64,000 nucleotides of DNA, taken from assembly GCA_947488345.1 (NCBI GenBank), contig CANKZQ010000004.1, positions 62,001 through 126,000 on the forward strand. Direction: 5' to 3'. Source of the DNA: an uncultured Flavobacteriaceae bacterium. GTDB taxonomy: Bacteria; Bacteroidota; Bacteroidia; Flavobacteriales; Flavobacteriaceae. The translations under genes and the position numbers were made by a program. Of this stretch, positions 52,817 through 61,166 are shown one piece after another (the first letter of the stretch is position 1; each line of letters begins with the position of its first letter). Below the pieces are notes generated by a model. It saw only the letters and a list, made by a program, of their open reading frames with translations. It had not been told where the DNA came from and ran no database searches.

Positions 52817-54043
52817 CTAATTTTTCAACAGGCCGCTAAACCAAGTATAGGCAACCATCATTAAAAGTACAATCAAAATTACAATATCATTTGATGCAAG
52901 CAATGTGCCAAACGAACCTATTAGCAACATTAAGAGACTATACGACAGTCCAATCGTATGCGATGTTCTGTTTTGTAGTTGGATGGCATGTGTAAGTGGT
53001 AAAATTACAAAAAGTGAAGTTAGAGAAAATCTCAGAAAGTACGGGCCTCCAATTACATAAAACAGTATAATAAATAGTAAAGCTATGGTGCTCAATATAA
53101 TAATTGCAATTCCCGATTGCTTATCTTTTTCATCAAGCAAATACTTACCATAATTATTGAAAAGTAAGATCCCATTTGAGATAGGAGTTATGAGCCACGA
53201 ACCAAGCGCAAATACCAAGTATAGAAATACTAAAAAAGGCGCAAAATAGTAGATACTTGTATCTTTAATAAGCCCGTGTAATACGCGATATATTACATAG
53301 ATTCCAACAATAAAAAACCATTGATTTTTTGAGGTCTGATTTTGAATCCAAAAAGCGTACTTTAAAAACAATCTATAAATTAGATTTTTAGATTTTATCG
53401 ATTCTACCATGCCGTTACGAGCATAATCATTATTCGGATCGATTTTAAGCGCTTCTTTAAAATGTTCATTAGCCTTTTTATGATTACCTCTTTCCAAATT
53501 AGTCCATCCTGCATTTGCATGGGTGAAATCATCCTCAGGATTATCTGTTAATGTAAGCTGAATCGTCTCATAAGCGTCACTATCCCGCTTTAGTTTCGTA
53601 AGCGCTTTGGTACGTGCATTTAAACATATGACATCTTTTGGATCTATTGAAAGGCCTTGATCAGCAAAATTCAAGCCTTCTTCGAAGTTCTTTTGTTGTA
53701 TTAAAATCAACGCTTTTTGACCAAAGTAATGCGCCGAAAAGGGATCTATTCGAATGGCTTCATTTATATTCTTTAATGCAATCTGTTTTTCATCTTTCTG
53801 TAAGGATAAAATAGAAAAGAGATAGTGTGCATCCGGAAAAAGAGGATCAAACTTTAATAAAGATTGTACATAATTCTCGGCCGACTTATAATCCTCAATA
53901 TAAAAGTGACACAAGGCTAAATAATACATAGAATTCACATCATCGGCGTTCTCATTTAAGGCTTGTTTAAATGAATTGATGGCATCTGTATATTTTTTTA
54001 ATTCAATAAGTTGTGCTCCTCTTATATAATGAGATGAGATCAT
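52817..54043 (-). CDS. TPR protein with C-terminal membrane domain
   Basis: The 408-residue protein begins with about six TPR units (residues 1-205, for example YIRGAQLIELKKYTDAINSF and HANAGWTNLERGNHKKA). About five to six TM helices fill residues 235-405. The TPR domain should face the cytoplasm and could dock the AAA ATPase encoded just upstream, whose stop codon overlaps this ATG by 1 bp (TAATG). No catalytic motif is seen. The C-terminus resembles Yip1-type multispan domains only in topology. Confidence 0.8.
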   Translation of the reverse strand: MISSHYIRGAQLIELKKYTDAINSFKQALNENADDVNSMYYLALCHFYIEDYKSAENYVQSLLKFDPLFPDAHYLFSILSLQKDEKQIALKNINEAIRIDPFSAHYFGQKALILIQQKNFEEGLNFADQGLSIDPKDVICLNARTKALTKLKRDSDAYETIQLTLTDNPEDDFTHANAGWTNLERGNHKKANEHFKEALKIDPNNDYARNGMVESIKSKNLIYRLFLKYAFWIQNQTSKNQWFFIVGIYVIYRVLHGLIKDTSIYYFAPFLVFLYLVFALGSWLITPISNGILLFNNYGKYLLDEKDKQSGIAIIILSTIALLFIILFYVIGGPYFLRFSLTSLFVILPLTHAIQLQNRTSHTIGLSYSLLMLLIGSFGTLLASNDIVILIVLLMMVAYTWFSGLLKN

Positions 54044-55359
54044 TATTTTTTGATATTTAGGTATGTTAAAATATCATCATAAAGACCAGAATCATTAGAG
54101 TATAAGGCATAATTCTTTGCTGATGTAAACCATTCTTTTGTGCTAGGTTTTACTTTTTTAATTGATTTCAGCAAAGCTTTCATGGTTAAAGGCTCTAAAT
54201 TCCCCGTCGCAAAAGATTGTTGAAGTTTGTCCTCAATCGCTACATCGATAACAGCTTTTATATCGGCTCCAGAAAAAGATTTAGATGATTTTCCTAGCGT
54301 TTTCTCATCAACCTTCTCTATTGGTTTATCTTTCAGAGAAAGTTTAAAAATTTCTTCTCTCGCTTCTTGATCTGGTGGAGGTACAAATATAATCCTATCG
54401 AACCTTCCAGGCCTGCGAAAAGCAGGATCTAAGTGCCATGGTGTATTTGTAGCACCGAGAACTAATAGGCCTTCATTTTCTGAATTCATTCCATCTAACT
54501 CAGCTAAAAATTGATTAATTACCGTTCTGCCTGCTGTATTGCTCATACTATTTCTGTTCGCACCAAGTGCATCAATTTCATCAATAAAAATAACACAGGG
54601 TTTGTTTTTTCGCGCTGTTTCAAAAATTTCATGAAGGTTACTCTCGCTATTTCCCATCCACATGTCTAAAATATCATTGATTCCAACACTAATAAAATTA
54701 GCGTCGATCTCACCTGCCGTGGCTTTTGCGATATAGGTTTTTCCGCATCCAGGAGGTCCATATAGTAAGATGCCACCACCTATTTTTTTCCCATAGGCTT
54801 TGTATAATTCTGGATGCAATAAAGGTTTAATAATTTTTAATGAAATTTCATTTTTGACATGATGCATGCCTCCAACATCATTAAATTTAATACTCGATTT
54901 CTTAAGAAATTGCAGCGCATCCTCATCAATACTATTTTCATCGTTAGACTGTGTATTGCTCGTGACTCTGAGTACAGCATCAAACGCTTCATTGGTGTAG
55001 CTTGAGTTGATTTTTAATATAGAGCTATAAATTTCTTGAGCTTGTTTATGCTCATTTAATTTCAACAAATTACTGCACTGTAATTCGAGTAATGAAATTT
55101 GATGTGGATTTTTTTCTATGAGCTCTTCGAGAACGACTATAGAAGCTGAATATTTTGCTTGTTGGTAGTAAACAGTTGCAAGCGTTTCTTTTGATTTTAA
55201 ATGATCAGCATCAATTCTTAGTATTTCTAACAATTGATTTTCGGCATTTTCAAATTCGAAAATTTCAGCATAGCATTTGGCTAATCTTAACTTTAATGCA
55301 ATATTCTCAGGCGAATGATTCAATGCCTCGATCAAATCTTTTATTAATTCTTGACTCAT
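54043..55359 (-). CDS. TPR-AAA+ ATPase
   Basis: I choose the ATG at 55359 (MSQELIKDLIEAL, 438 residues), 7 bp after the first rhomboid gene; a longer frame to 55422 overlaps that gene. N-terminal TPR repeats (about residues 1-125) precede a classical AAA domain. It shows KFNDVGGMHHVKNEI, Walker A GPPGCGKT (about 200), Walker B CVIFIDEID (about 257) and RRPGRFDRI with arginine fingers (about 315). The winged C-terminus contains WFTSAKNYALYS. It resembles CDC48/Vps4-type unfoldases, has no protease domain, and is probably coupled to the next gene by a 1-bp overlap. Confidence 0.9.
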   Translation of the reverse strand: MSQELIKDLIEALNHSPENIALKLRLAKCYAEIFEFENAENQLLEILRIDADHLKSKETLATVYYQQAKYSASIVVLEELIEKNPHQISLLELQCSNLLKLNEHKQAQEIYSSILKINSSYTNEAFDAVLRVTSNTQSNDENSIDEDALQFLKKSSIKFNDVGGMHHVKNEISLKIIKPLLHPELYKAYGKKIGGGILLYGPPGCGKTYIAKATAGEIDANFISVGINDILDMWMGNSESNLHEIFETARKNKPCVIFIDEIDALGANRNSMSNTAGRTVINQFLAELDGMNSENEGLLVLGATNTPWHLDPAFRRPGRFDRIIFVPPPDQEAREEIFKLSLKDKPIEKVDEKTLGKSSKSFSGADIKAVIDVAIEDKLQQSFATGNLEPLTMKALLKSIKKVKPSTKEWFTSAKNYALYSNDSGLYDDILTYLNIKK

Positions 55360-55366
55360 ATAGTAA

Positions 55367-56131
55367 TTAATTCCAACGTTTAAATTGATTTCTTTTCCAA
55401 AACCATAAAATAATAAATCCAAATAAAGCTCCCCCTAAATGTGCAAAACGACCAACATTATCACCGGGTATTCTAAAGACACCAAAGAATAAATCTGCGG
55501 CTAAAATTAAAGGAATAAAAACTCTGGCTTCGATCATTATAGGTAAGAACAACAATCCCATTTTCGCTTTTGGTTGTAACATAGCAAAAGCAACCATAAC
55601 GCCATAAAGAGCACCTGAGGCACCCACGGCCATTGAATGATATTTTCCATAAAATTTGGATAGTTCAACGTTCGATATATGGGCATCTAAACTTGATGGA
55701 TAAGATCCTGTTGTGAGAATCGATTTTATTTCGTTTGAACTCAAACCAAGCTCCGTAAGGGTATTATAGACAGGGTAAAATTGCAAGTAATCAATACCGG
55801 TTGAAAATAAAGCAGCTCCAATACCAGCAGAAAAATATAGAAACAAAAATTTTTGTTTACCTAATAATTCTTCAACCGAGCTTCCAAACATCCATAAGCC
55901 AAACATGTTAAACACAATATGCATGAGACTCATTTGAAGTAAACTATTGTCATAAACGTAACCATGCATAAACATATGGGTCACATATTGCCAAGGTTTA
56001 AATAGGTCATTTGCAGGGAAATGGAATGCGAAGAGATCATAAAATGGTTCTTTAAATGCGAATGAAGCAATAAAAAAAAGAACATTTATAATGATCAAAT
56101 GTTTAACAGTATCAGAAATTCTAAACATCAT
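55367..56131 (-). CDS. Rhomboid intramembrane serine protease (first)
   Basis: The 254-residue protein has six TM helices. Catalytic Ser is in GASGALYGVMVA (about residue 165) and catalytic His in FAHLGGALFGFII (about 230), so the dyad is intact. A long loop with LGLSSNEIKSILTTGSYPSS lies before the Ser helix, between TM3 and TM4. It lies 6 bp after mutL and 7 bp before the TPR-AAA gene. It and the second rhomboid are diverged and look like an ancient duplication rather than a recent copy. Confidence 0.93.
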   Translation of the reverse strand: MMFRISDTVKHLIIINVLFFIASFAFKEPFYDLFAFHFPANDLFKPWQYVTHMFMHGYVYDNSLLQMSLMHIVFNMFGLWMFGSSVEELLGKQKFLFLYFSAGIGAALFSTGIDYLQFYPVYNTLTELGLSSNEIKSILTTGSYPSSLDAHISNVELSKFYGKYHSMAVGASGALYGVMVAFAMLQPKAKMGLLFLPIMIEARVFIPLILAADLFFGVFRIPGDNVGRFAHLGGALFGFIILWFWKRNQFKRWN

Positions 56132-56137
56132 AATATT

Positions 56138-57967
56138 CTAATTGTTAAACTTTAATTCGATTTCATCTAAAGGTAAAGTTACAAAGGTGTTTTTACCATA
56201 TGGAGAATGATTGGGTTCTTTACATGAAAATAATTGTTCTAAAATTTCTTCTTGCTCTCTCGTACTTAATTTAGTGCCGTTTTTAATAGCTAAGCTGCGC
56301 GCCAAACTTTTTGAAATAATATCTAATTGACTGAAGCTTGATTCGGGAATCTCATGTTTAACAGCATCTAACAATTCTTCTAAAATGGCAGTTATCTGGC
56401 CTTCTTTGACCAAGGTTGGCATGCCATTTATTACGATATGTTCATCACCGATCATTTCAAATCTAAATCCAGCACTTTCTAAATCTGTTTGGATATCTTT
56501 AATCAATGCGATTTCTGTTTGTGAAAATGAAAGCTTAATCGGAAATAAGAGCTGTTGACTCACGGCATCTTCCACGGTAATCTTTGTTAAAAAATCTTCG
56601 TATAACACACGCTGATGTGCTAAGTTTTGGTTGATAATAACCACACCAGATTTAATAACACTCAAAATATATTTCTTATGTATTTGAAACGTTTTAGCAG
56701 TCGTATTAAACTGATTTTCTGTAAATAATTCTTTTGTAACTACCTGGGCGTCAACTTCAATGTTTTCTATCGCTAAGGCGTCATTCTCAACATTCACGTA
56801 GAGTGAGTCCCAATTTTCGGTCGTAGGTTTACGAGGAGGCTTTGTCGATTTTTTTTCATTTTCGAATGGATTGAATGTAGGATCCACTGATACTTTAGGT
56901 GTAGAAGATGGTTTGTCTTTAAAATGATATGGCACCTCCATGCTAGCGTCTTTATTGAAATCTAATACTGGAGCTACACTATATTGTCCGAGACTGTGTT
57001 TGACAGTAGAACGCAAAATAGCATATAACGCTTGTTCATTTTCAAATTTCACTTCAGTTTTGGTCGGATGGATATTGATATCTAAGGTATTTGAAGGCAC
57101 TTCTAAATAAAGAAAATAGGAAGGATGATATCCCTGAGCCAAGAGCCCCTCAAACGCATTTAAAACAGCATGATGAAAATAACCATGTTTAATAAAACGT
57201 CCATTCACAAAAAAGAATTGTTCCCCTCTCTTTTTCTTTGCGAAATTTGGTTTGGCAATAAAACCGTTTATGTTGATAATATCTGTTTCTTCAGAGATAG
57301 GAACTAATTTTTCATTCATTTTAGCACCAAAAATGGCAATCACACGTTGTTTTAGGTTACCCGACTTTAGATTAAATAATTCTCCATCATTGTGATATAA
57401 AGAAAAACGAATAGTTGGATGGGCCAACGAAACACGTTGAAACTCATCAATGATATGTCTCGTTTCAATGGTATTTGATTTTAGAAAATTTCTTCTTGCC
57501 GGAATGTTATAAAACAAATGCTTTACGGCTATACTCGTACCTGTAGGGGTAGAGATGAGCTGTTGAGACACAATTTTACTACCTTCCAATTTCAAATGAC
57601 TACCTAGCTCGCTCTCTGCGAGTTTAGTTTTGATCTCAACATGAGAAATTGCTACAATTGAAGCCAGAGCTTCTCCTCTAAACCCTTTTGTGGTTAAGTC
57701 AAATAAATCTTCAGCAGTTTTAATTTTTGACGTGGCATGACGTTCAAAGGCCAGACGAGCATCGGTCTCGCTCATACCTTTGCCATTGTCAATGACTTGG
57801 ATTAGTGTTTTACCAGCATCTTTAAGTAATAACTTTATTTCTGACGCTTCCGCGTCGATAGCGTTTTCTAATAACTCTTTCACCACAGATGCAGGGCGCT
57901 GTACAACTTCTCCAGCAGCAATTTGATTCGCAACGTGATCAGGAAGTAATTGAATGATATCGGACAT
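56138..57967 (-). CDS. mutL: DNA mismatch repair protein MutL
   Basis: The 609-residue GHKL ATPase coordinates MutS with downstream nicking. N-terminal motifs are intact: ELLENAIDAEAS (about residue 30), DNGKGM (about 60), TKGFRGEALASI (about 93), and GTSIAVKHLFYNIPARRNFL. In the C-terminal domain the usual endonuclease motif D-Q-H-A-x2-E-x4-E is replaced by NQNLAHQRVLYE (about 445). The last zinc-site region reads FSCKEPNHSPYG. It is coupled by a 1-bp overlap to the small TM protein upstream and followed 6 bp later by a rhomboid. Confidence 0.96.
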   Translation of the reverse strand: MSDIIQLLPDHVANQIAAGEVVQRPASVVKELLENAIDAEASEIKLLLKDAGKTLIQVIDNGKGMSETDARLAFERHATSKIKTAEDLFDLTTKGFRGEALASIVAISHVEIKTKLAESELGSHLKLEGSKIVSQQLISTPTGTSIAVKHLFYNIPARRNFLKSNTIETRHIIDEFQRVSLAHPTIRFSLYHNDGELFNLKSGNLKQRVIAIFGAKMNEKLVPISEETDIININGFIAKPNFAKKKRGEQFFFVNGRFIKHGYFHHAVLNAFEGLLAQGYHPSYFLYLEVPSNTLDINIHPTKTEVKFENEQALYAILRSTVKHSLGQYSVAPVLDFNKDASMEVPYHFKDKPSSTPKVSVDPTFNPFENEKKSTKPPRKPTTENWDSLYVNVENDALAIENIEVDAQVVTKELFTENQFNTTAKTFQIHKKYILSVIKSGVVIINQNLAHQRVLYEDFLTKITVEDAVSQQLLFPIKLSFSQTEIALIKDIQTDLESAGFRFEMIGDEHIVINGMPTLVKEGQITAILEELLDAVKHEIPESSFSQLDIISKSLARSLAIKNGTKLSTREQEEILEQLFSCKEPNHSPYGKNTFVTLPLDEIELKFNN

Positions 57968-58242
57968 TAGTTTTGTAGGAAAATTGAGAGGTCAAAATCA
58001 ATTAAATATAAAAATATAAAAACGAGAATACCGATGATGATTAGAATAGTTTTATTGGTTTGCTTAGTACTAGTGCCGGGCAAATCTTGCATGGCATTCG
58101 AAAACTTCTCTTTAAGATTTTTATTGCCAGTAGTTGTTCTAAATTGGTCAAACTTATGCTTTATTTCAAACGGATTTCCCTCACCTTTATAGTACCTTGG
58201 TTGATATTCAAATTTTTTATTCTTACGTTTAATAATTCCCAT
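57967..58242 (-). CDS. Small membrane protein between ribH and mutL
   Basis: The 91-residue protein has a basic, soluble N-terminus (MGIIKRKNKKFEYQPRYYKG) and a C-terminal TM helix (ILIIIGILVFIFLYLIDF). I recall similar proteins beside ribH in Bacteroidetes, where they have at times been mislabelled as riboflavin synthase. It contains no such domain. Function unknown. Its TAA and the mutL ATG overlap by one base (TAATG). Confidence 0.7.
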   Translation of the reverse strand: MGIIKRKNKKFEYQPRYYKGEGNPFEIKHKFDQFRTTTGNKNLKEKFSNAMQDLPGTSTKQTNKTILIIIGILVFIFLYLIDFDLSIFLQN

Positions 58243-58360
58243 CCGTCTATCTATTTTAAAAGTTCTTCAATCATACAATTAAAGATACTACATAAGTATC
58301 AAAAATACAGAAATTCTAAAATATGGTCAAATTTTGTTTATAAGATGACAGTTAAAACTA

Positions 58361-58831
58361 TCATAAAGTTGCCATTTTGATGGCTGCAATAGCACATTCC
58401 ACACCCTTATTACCCAATTTTCCTCCAGAACGATCGAGAGACTGTTGTTTTGTAGTATCTGTTAAAACGCAGAAAATAGTTGGAATATCAAATTGAATAT
58501 TTAAGTCTTTGATACCTTGAGATACAGCTTCACAAACAAAATCGAAATGCTTAGTTTCTCCTTGAATAACACATCCGATGGCGATAATGGCATCAAACTT
58601 TTGAGACGAAATTAAATGTTTACAACCGTAAATTAATTCAAAACTACCAGGTACGTCTAAACGAACAATGTTCGTTGCTAATGCTCCATTATCCATGAGC
58701 GCTTCTTGTGCTCCTTTAAATAAGTTTTCTGTAATATCAGCGTTCCATTCAGAAATAACAATCCCAAATCGAAGGTTCTTCGCATTTGGGATTATTGCTT
58801 TATCGTAAGATGATAAATTTGTGGTCGCCAT
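58361..58831 (-). CDS. ribH: 6,7-dimethyl-8-ribityllumazine synthase
   Basis: The 156-residue enzyme makes the lumazine precursor of riboflavin. It has FGIVISEWNADITENLFKGA (about residues 22-41), PGSFELIYG (about 60) and the loop IGCVIQGETKHFDFVCEAVSQGI, in part, with the catalytic His (about 93). A PTIFCVLTDTTKQQSLDRS strand lies at the C-terminus. All are standard for the icosahedral or pentameric family. It follows the TPR protein gene by 11 bp. Other rib genes are not in the window. Confidence 0.97.
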   Translation of the reverse strand: MATTNLSSYDKAIIPNAKNLRFGIVISEWNADITENLFKGAQEALMDNGALATNIVRLDVPGSFELIYGCKHLISSQKFDAIIAIGCVIQGETKHFDFVCEAVSQGIKDLNIQFDIPTIFCVLTDTTKQQSLDRSGGKLGNKGVECAIAAIKMATL

Positions 58832-58842
58832 AGTACTTTAAA

Positions 58843-59607
58843 CTATTGCTGAGCAAGCTTAGCTCTGTTGATATACATATCAATGTCTGCCGCTTCGTCA
58901 GACTTAGAATACTTTTCTTTGATTGTTGTGAACAGGGTCTCAGCTTTTTTGAAATTCTTCAATTCCAATGCCGTTTTACCAGCTTTTAATAAGTACAATG
59001 GAGAGGCAAAATCGTCATTTTTAAATGCCGCTGCTTTTTCATAATACTCTAATGCTTGTTCAGGCTGATTGATATCGGCAAAAGCGTCACCTATATTTCC
59101 TAGAGCCTGACTCCCTATAATTTCATCATCGGTAGAAAAATTACCCAAATGAGTAATGGCGTTTTCATAATCATCCATTTTCAAATATGATAATCCGGCC
59201 ATATATTTTGCTAAATTCCCAGCATTCGTTGAACCGTATTTATCAATAATGTCTAATAGTCCATACTGTCCATCTGCTCCGTCAAGCGCTAATTGATATA
59301 ATGAATCATTTGCGATAGTGGTTGTCTCAGCTTGATCAAAAAACTTCTTCGAATAAGCCAATTCATTGGCAGCTTCAATTTCATTAGGTCCCTTTACAAA
59401 TTTGTTATATCCTAAATAACCAAAGATAACAGCAGCAACGGCGATTAAACCCAAAAATAGGATTTTACTATTTTTCTCTACCCATTGTTCCGATTTAGAA
59501 GCTGTTTCATCTAAAGTGTTAAAAACCTCAGCTGTTGTACTTTGCGTATCAATTTCTTGCTGTTGTTGTTTTTTAGATCCTTTACCTCGTTTTTTATAAG
59601 TTGCCAT
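58843..59607 (-). CDS. Membrane-anchored TPR protein (YfgM-like)
   Basis: The 254-residue protein has a basic N-terminus, one TM helix (about residues 48-66, ILFLGLIAVAAVIFGYLGY) and TPR repeats over residues about 100-245 (YLKMDDYENAITHLGNF, NQPEQALEYYEKAAAF). The topology is like YfgM, which assists SecYEG-linked folding in the periplasm, so a similar role is possible. It starts the long minus-strand run that includes ribH, mutL and the rhomboids. Confidence 0.83.
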   Translation of the reverse strand: MATYKKRGKGSKKQQQQEIDTQSTTAEVFNTLDETASKSEQWVEKNSKILFLGLIAVAAVIFGYLGYNKFVKGPNEIEAANELAYSKKFFDQAETTTIANDSLYQLALDGADGQYGLLDIIDKYGSTNAGNLAKYMAGLSYLKMDDYENAITHLGNFSTDDEIIGSQALGNIGDAFADINQPEQALEYYEKAAAFKNDDFASPLYLLKAGKTALELKNFKKAETLFTTIKEKYSKSDEAADIDMYINRAKLAQQ

Positions 59608-59627
59608 TTGTTTTCAAATTTGGATGG

Positions 59628-59635
59628 CAAAAATA
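59628..59635 (-). promoter_or_regulatory. Candidate -7 box for the TPR-ribH-mutL run
   Basis: Minus-strand TATTTTTG matches TAnnTTTG exactly, 20 bp before the TPR protein ATG. The -33 position has TTTC rather than TTTG. It diverges from recF. Confidence 0.4.
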
Positions 59636-59708
59636 TAATTTTTTATTGAAATGTTACACGAGAAATTAATCTAAATTTTGTTTTTTTGCAATATTACCAC
59701 CACACTCT

Positions 59709-60788
59709 ATGTATTTAAAAAAAATTGCTTTAGTAAACTACAAAAATTTTGCTTCTAAAGAATTTGAGTTTGACAAAAATATTAATTGTTTTGTCGGAAA
59801 TAATGGTATTGGCAAAACAAATGCATTAGACGCTATCTATCATTTGGCTTTTGCCAAAGGCTATTTTAATAGTATTGCTGTTCAAAATATCAAGCACCAG
59901 AAGGAGTTTTTTCTTATTGAAGGCGTTTTCCAAAAGGGGGAAAGAGAAGAATTGATTAGTTGTAGTTTAAAGCGAGGGCAAAAAAAGGTAATCAAACGTA
60001 ATGGAAAGCAATATGAAAAGATTTCAAATCATATTGGGCTAATTCCTCTAGTGATTATATCTCCGGCGGATAGAAATTTAATTATTGAAGGAAGTGATGT
60101 ACGAAGAAAATTTATGGATGGCGTGATCGCGCAATCGGATGCGGAGTACCTTCGAGACTTAATGAAATATAATAAAGTACTAACACAGAGAAATTCGCTC
60201 CTGAAGTATTTTGCTTTGAACCATACTTTTGATGAAATAAATTTAGAAATTTATAATGAACAGCTTATCGAACTTGGAAAAAATATACATCAAAAAAGAG
60301 CGATTTTTCTAGAAGAATTCATACCAATATTTATAGACTCTTACAAGCATATGGTTGGTGACCATGAGCAGGTACATTTGACTTATAAATCTCATTTGGA
60401 TGATGCCGAATTTGGAGCGTTGCTTACAAAAAGTTTAGAAAGAGATCGTTTTTTACAATATACGTCGGTAGGAATTCATAGAGATGATTTGTTATACACC
60501 ATAGGAGAGCATCCGATAAAAAAGTTTGGATCTCAAGGACAACAAAAATCGTATTTAGTAGCGCTTAAATTGGCACAGTTTAATTTTATCAAAAAGCAAA
60601 CAAAAACAACACCTATTTTGCTATTGGACGATATTTTTGATAAATTAGATGCATCAAGAGTCGAAAAGTTAATTGGTTTGGTTAATGATGATATTTTTGG
60701 GCAAGTATTTATTTCTGATACACATGTACAAAGGACTGAAGAAGTTATAAAGAAAACACAGCAATCATATAAAATATTTCAATTGTAA
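59709..60788 (+). CDS. recF: DNA replication and repair protein RecF
   Basis: The 359-residue SMC-like ATPase loads RecA at gaps with RecO/RecR. Motifs are Walker [10 protein letters not shown] (about residue 30), [20 protein letters not shown] (about 117), signature [18 protein letters not shown] (about 275) and Walker [13 protein letters not shown] (about 303). The length is typical. It is followed 7 bp later by a DUF721 gene, the common arrangement in this phylum. Confidence 0.97.
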   Translation: MYLKKIALVNYKNFASKEFEFDKNINCFVGNNGIGKTNALDAIYHLAFAKGYFNSIAVQNIKHQKEFFLIEGVFQKGEREELISCSLKRGQKKVIKRNGKQYEKISNHIGLIPLVIISPADRNLIIEGSDVRRKFMDGVIAQSDAEYLRDLMKYNKVLTQRNSLLKYFALNHTFDEINLEIYNEQLIELGKNIHQKRAIFLEEFIPIFIDSYKHMVGDHEQVHLTYKSHLDDAEFGALLTKSLERDRFLQYTSVGIHRDDLLYTIGEHPIKKFGSQGQQKSYLVALKLAQFNFIKKQTKTTPILLLDDIFDKLDASRVEKLIGLVNDDIFGQVFISDTHVQRTEEVIKKTQQSYKIFQL

Positions 60789-60795
60789 AGTTACT

Positions 60796-61092
60796 ATGAG
60801 TAAAAGAAAAAATGAGTTTGTATCAGTCAAAGATGTGATGCAAGAGATGTTGCAAGAAAATAGGTTACAAAAAGGGATAGATCAGGTGAATGTGAAAGAA
60901 GCTTGGGAAACGGTTATGGGAAATGGAGTATATGGGTATACAGATGAAGTCGTTTTTAAGAATGGCACCTTACTCATACGATTGTCATCAGCTACCTTAA
61001 GAGAAGAATTAAGTTATGGGAAAGAAAAAATAATTAATATGCTGAACGAGAAATTAGGAAAAACGATTATAAGCAAATTGAAATTACTATAA
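60796..61092 (+). CDS. DUF721/DciA-like protein
   Basis: The 98-residue protein matches DUF721: VKDVMQEMLQENRLQKGIDQ, then VKEAWETVMGNGVYGYTDEV (about residues 34-54) and the strand GTLLIRLSSATLREELSYGK. DciA members of this family load replicative helicase in bacteria that lack DnaC. A replication role is thus plausible given the recF neighbour. It is small and cytoplasmic, without a signal peptide. Confidence 0.87.
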   Translation: MSKRKNEFVSVKDVMQEMLQENRLQKGIDQVNVKEAWETVMGNGVYGYTDEVVFKNGTLLIRLSSATLREELSYGKEKIINMLNEKLGKTIISKLKLL

Positions 61093-61107
61093 AAGATATA
61101 TAATTTG

Positions 61108-61115
61108 TATATTTG
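61108..61115 (+). promoter_or_regulatory. Candidate -7 box for the repeat-protein gene
   Basis: TATATTTG matches TAnnTTTG exactly and lies 51 bp upstream of the ATG at 61167. An upstream TTG (61078-61080) is about 27 bp away, longer than usual spacing. Confidence 0.4.
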
Positions 61116-61166
61116 CGAATTAAGAAAAAGATTAACATAATTAAAGGGATAATAATAACAATACAC

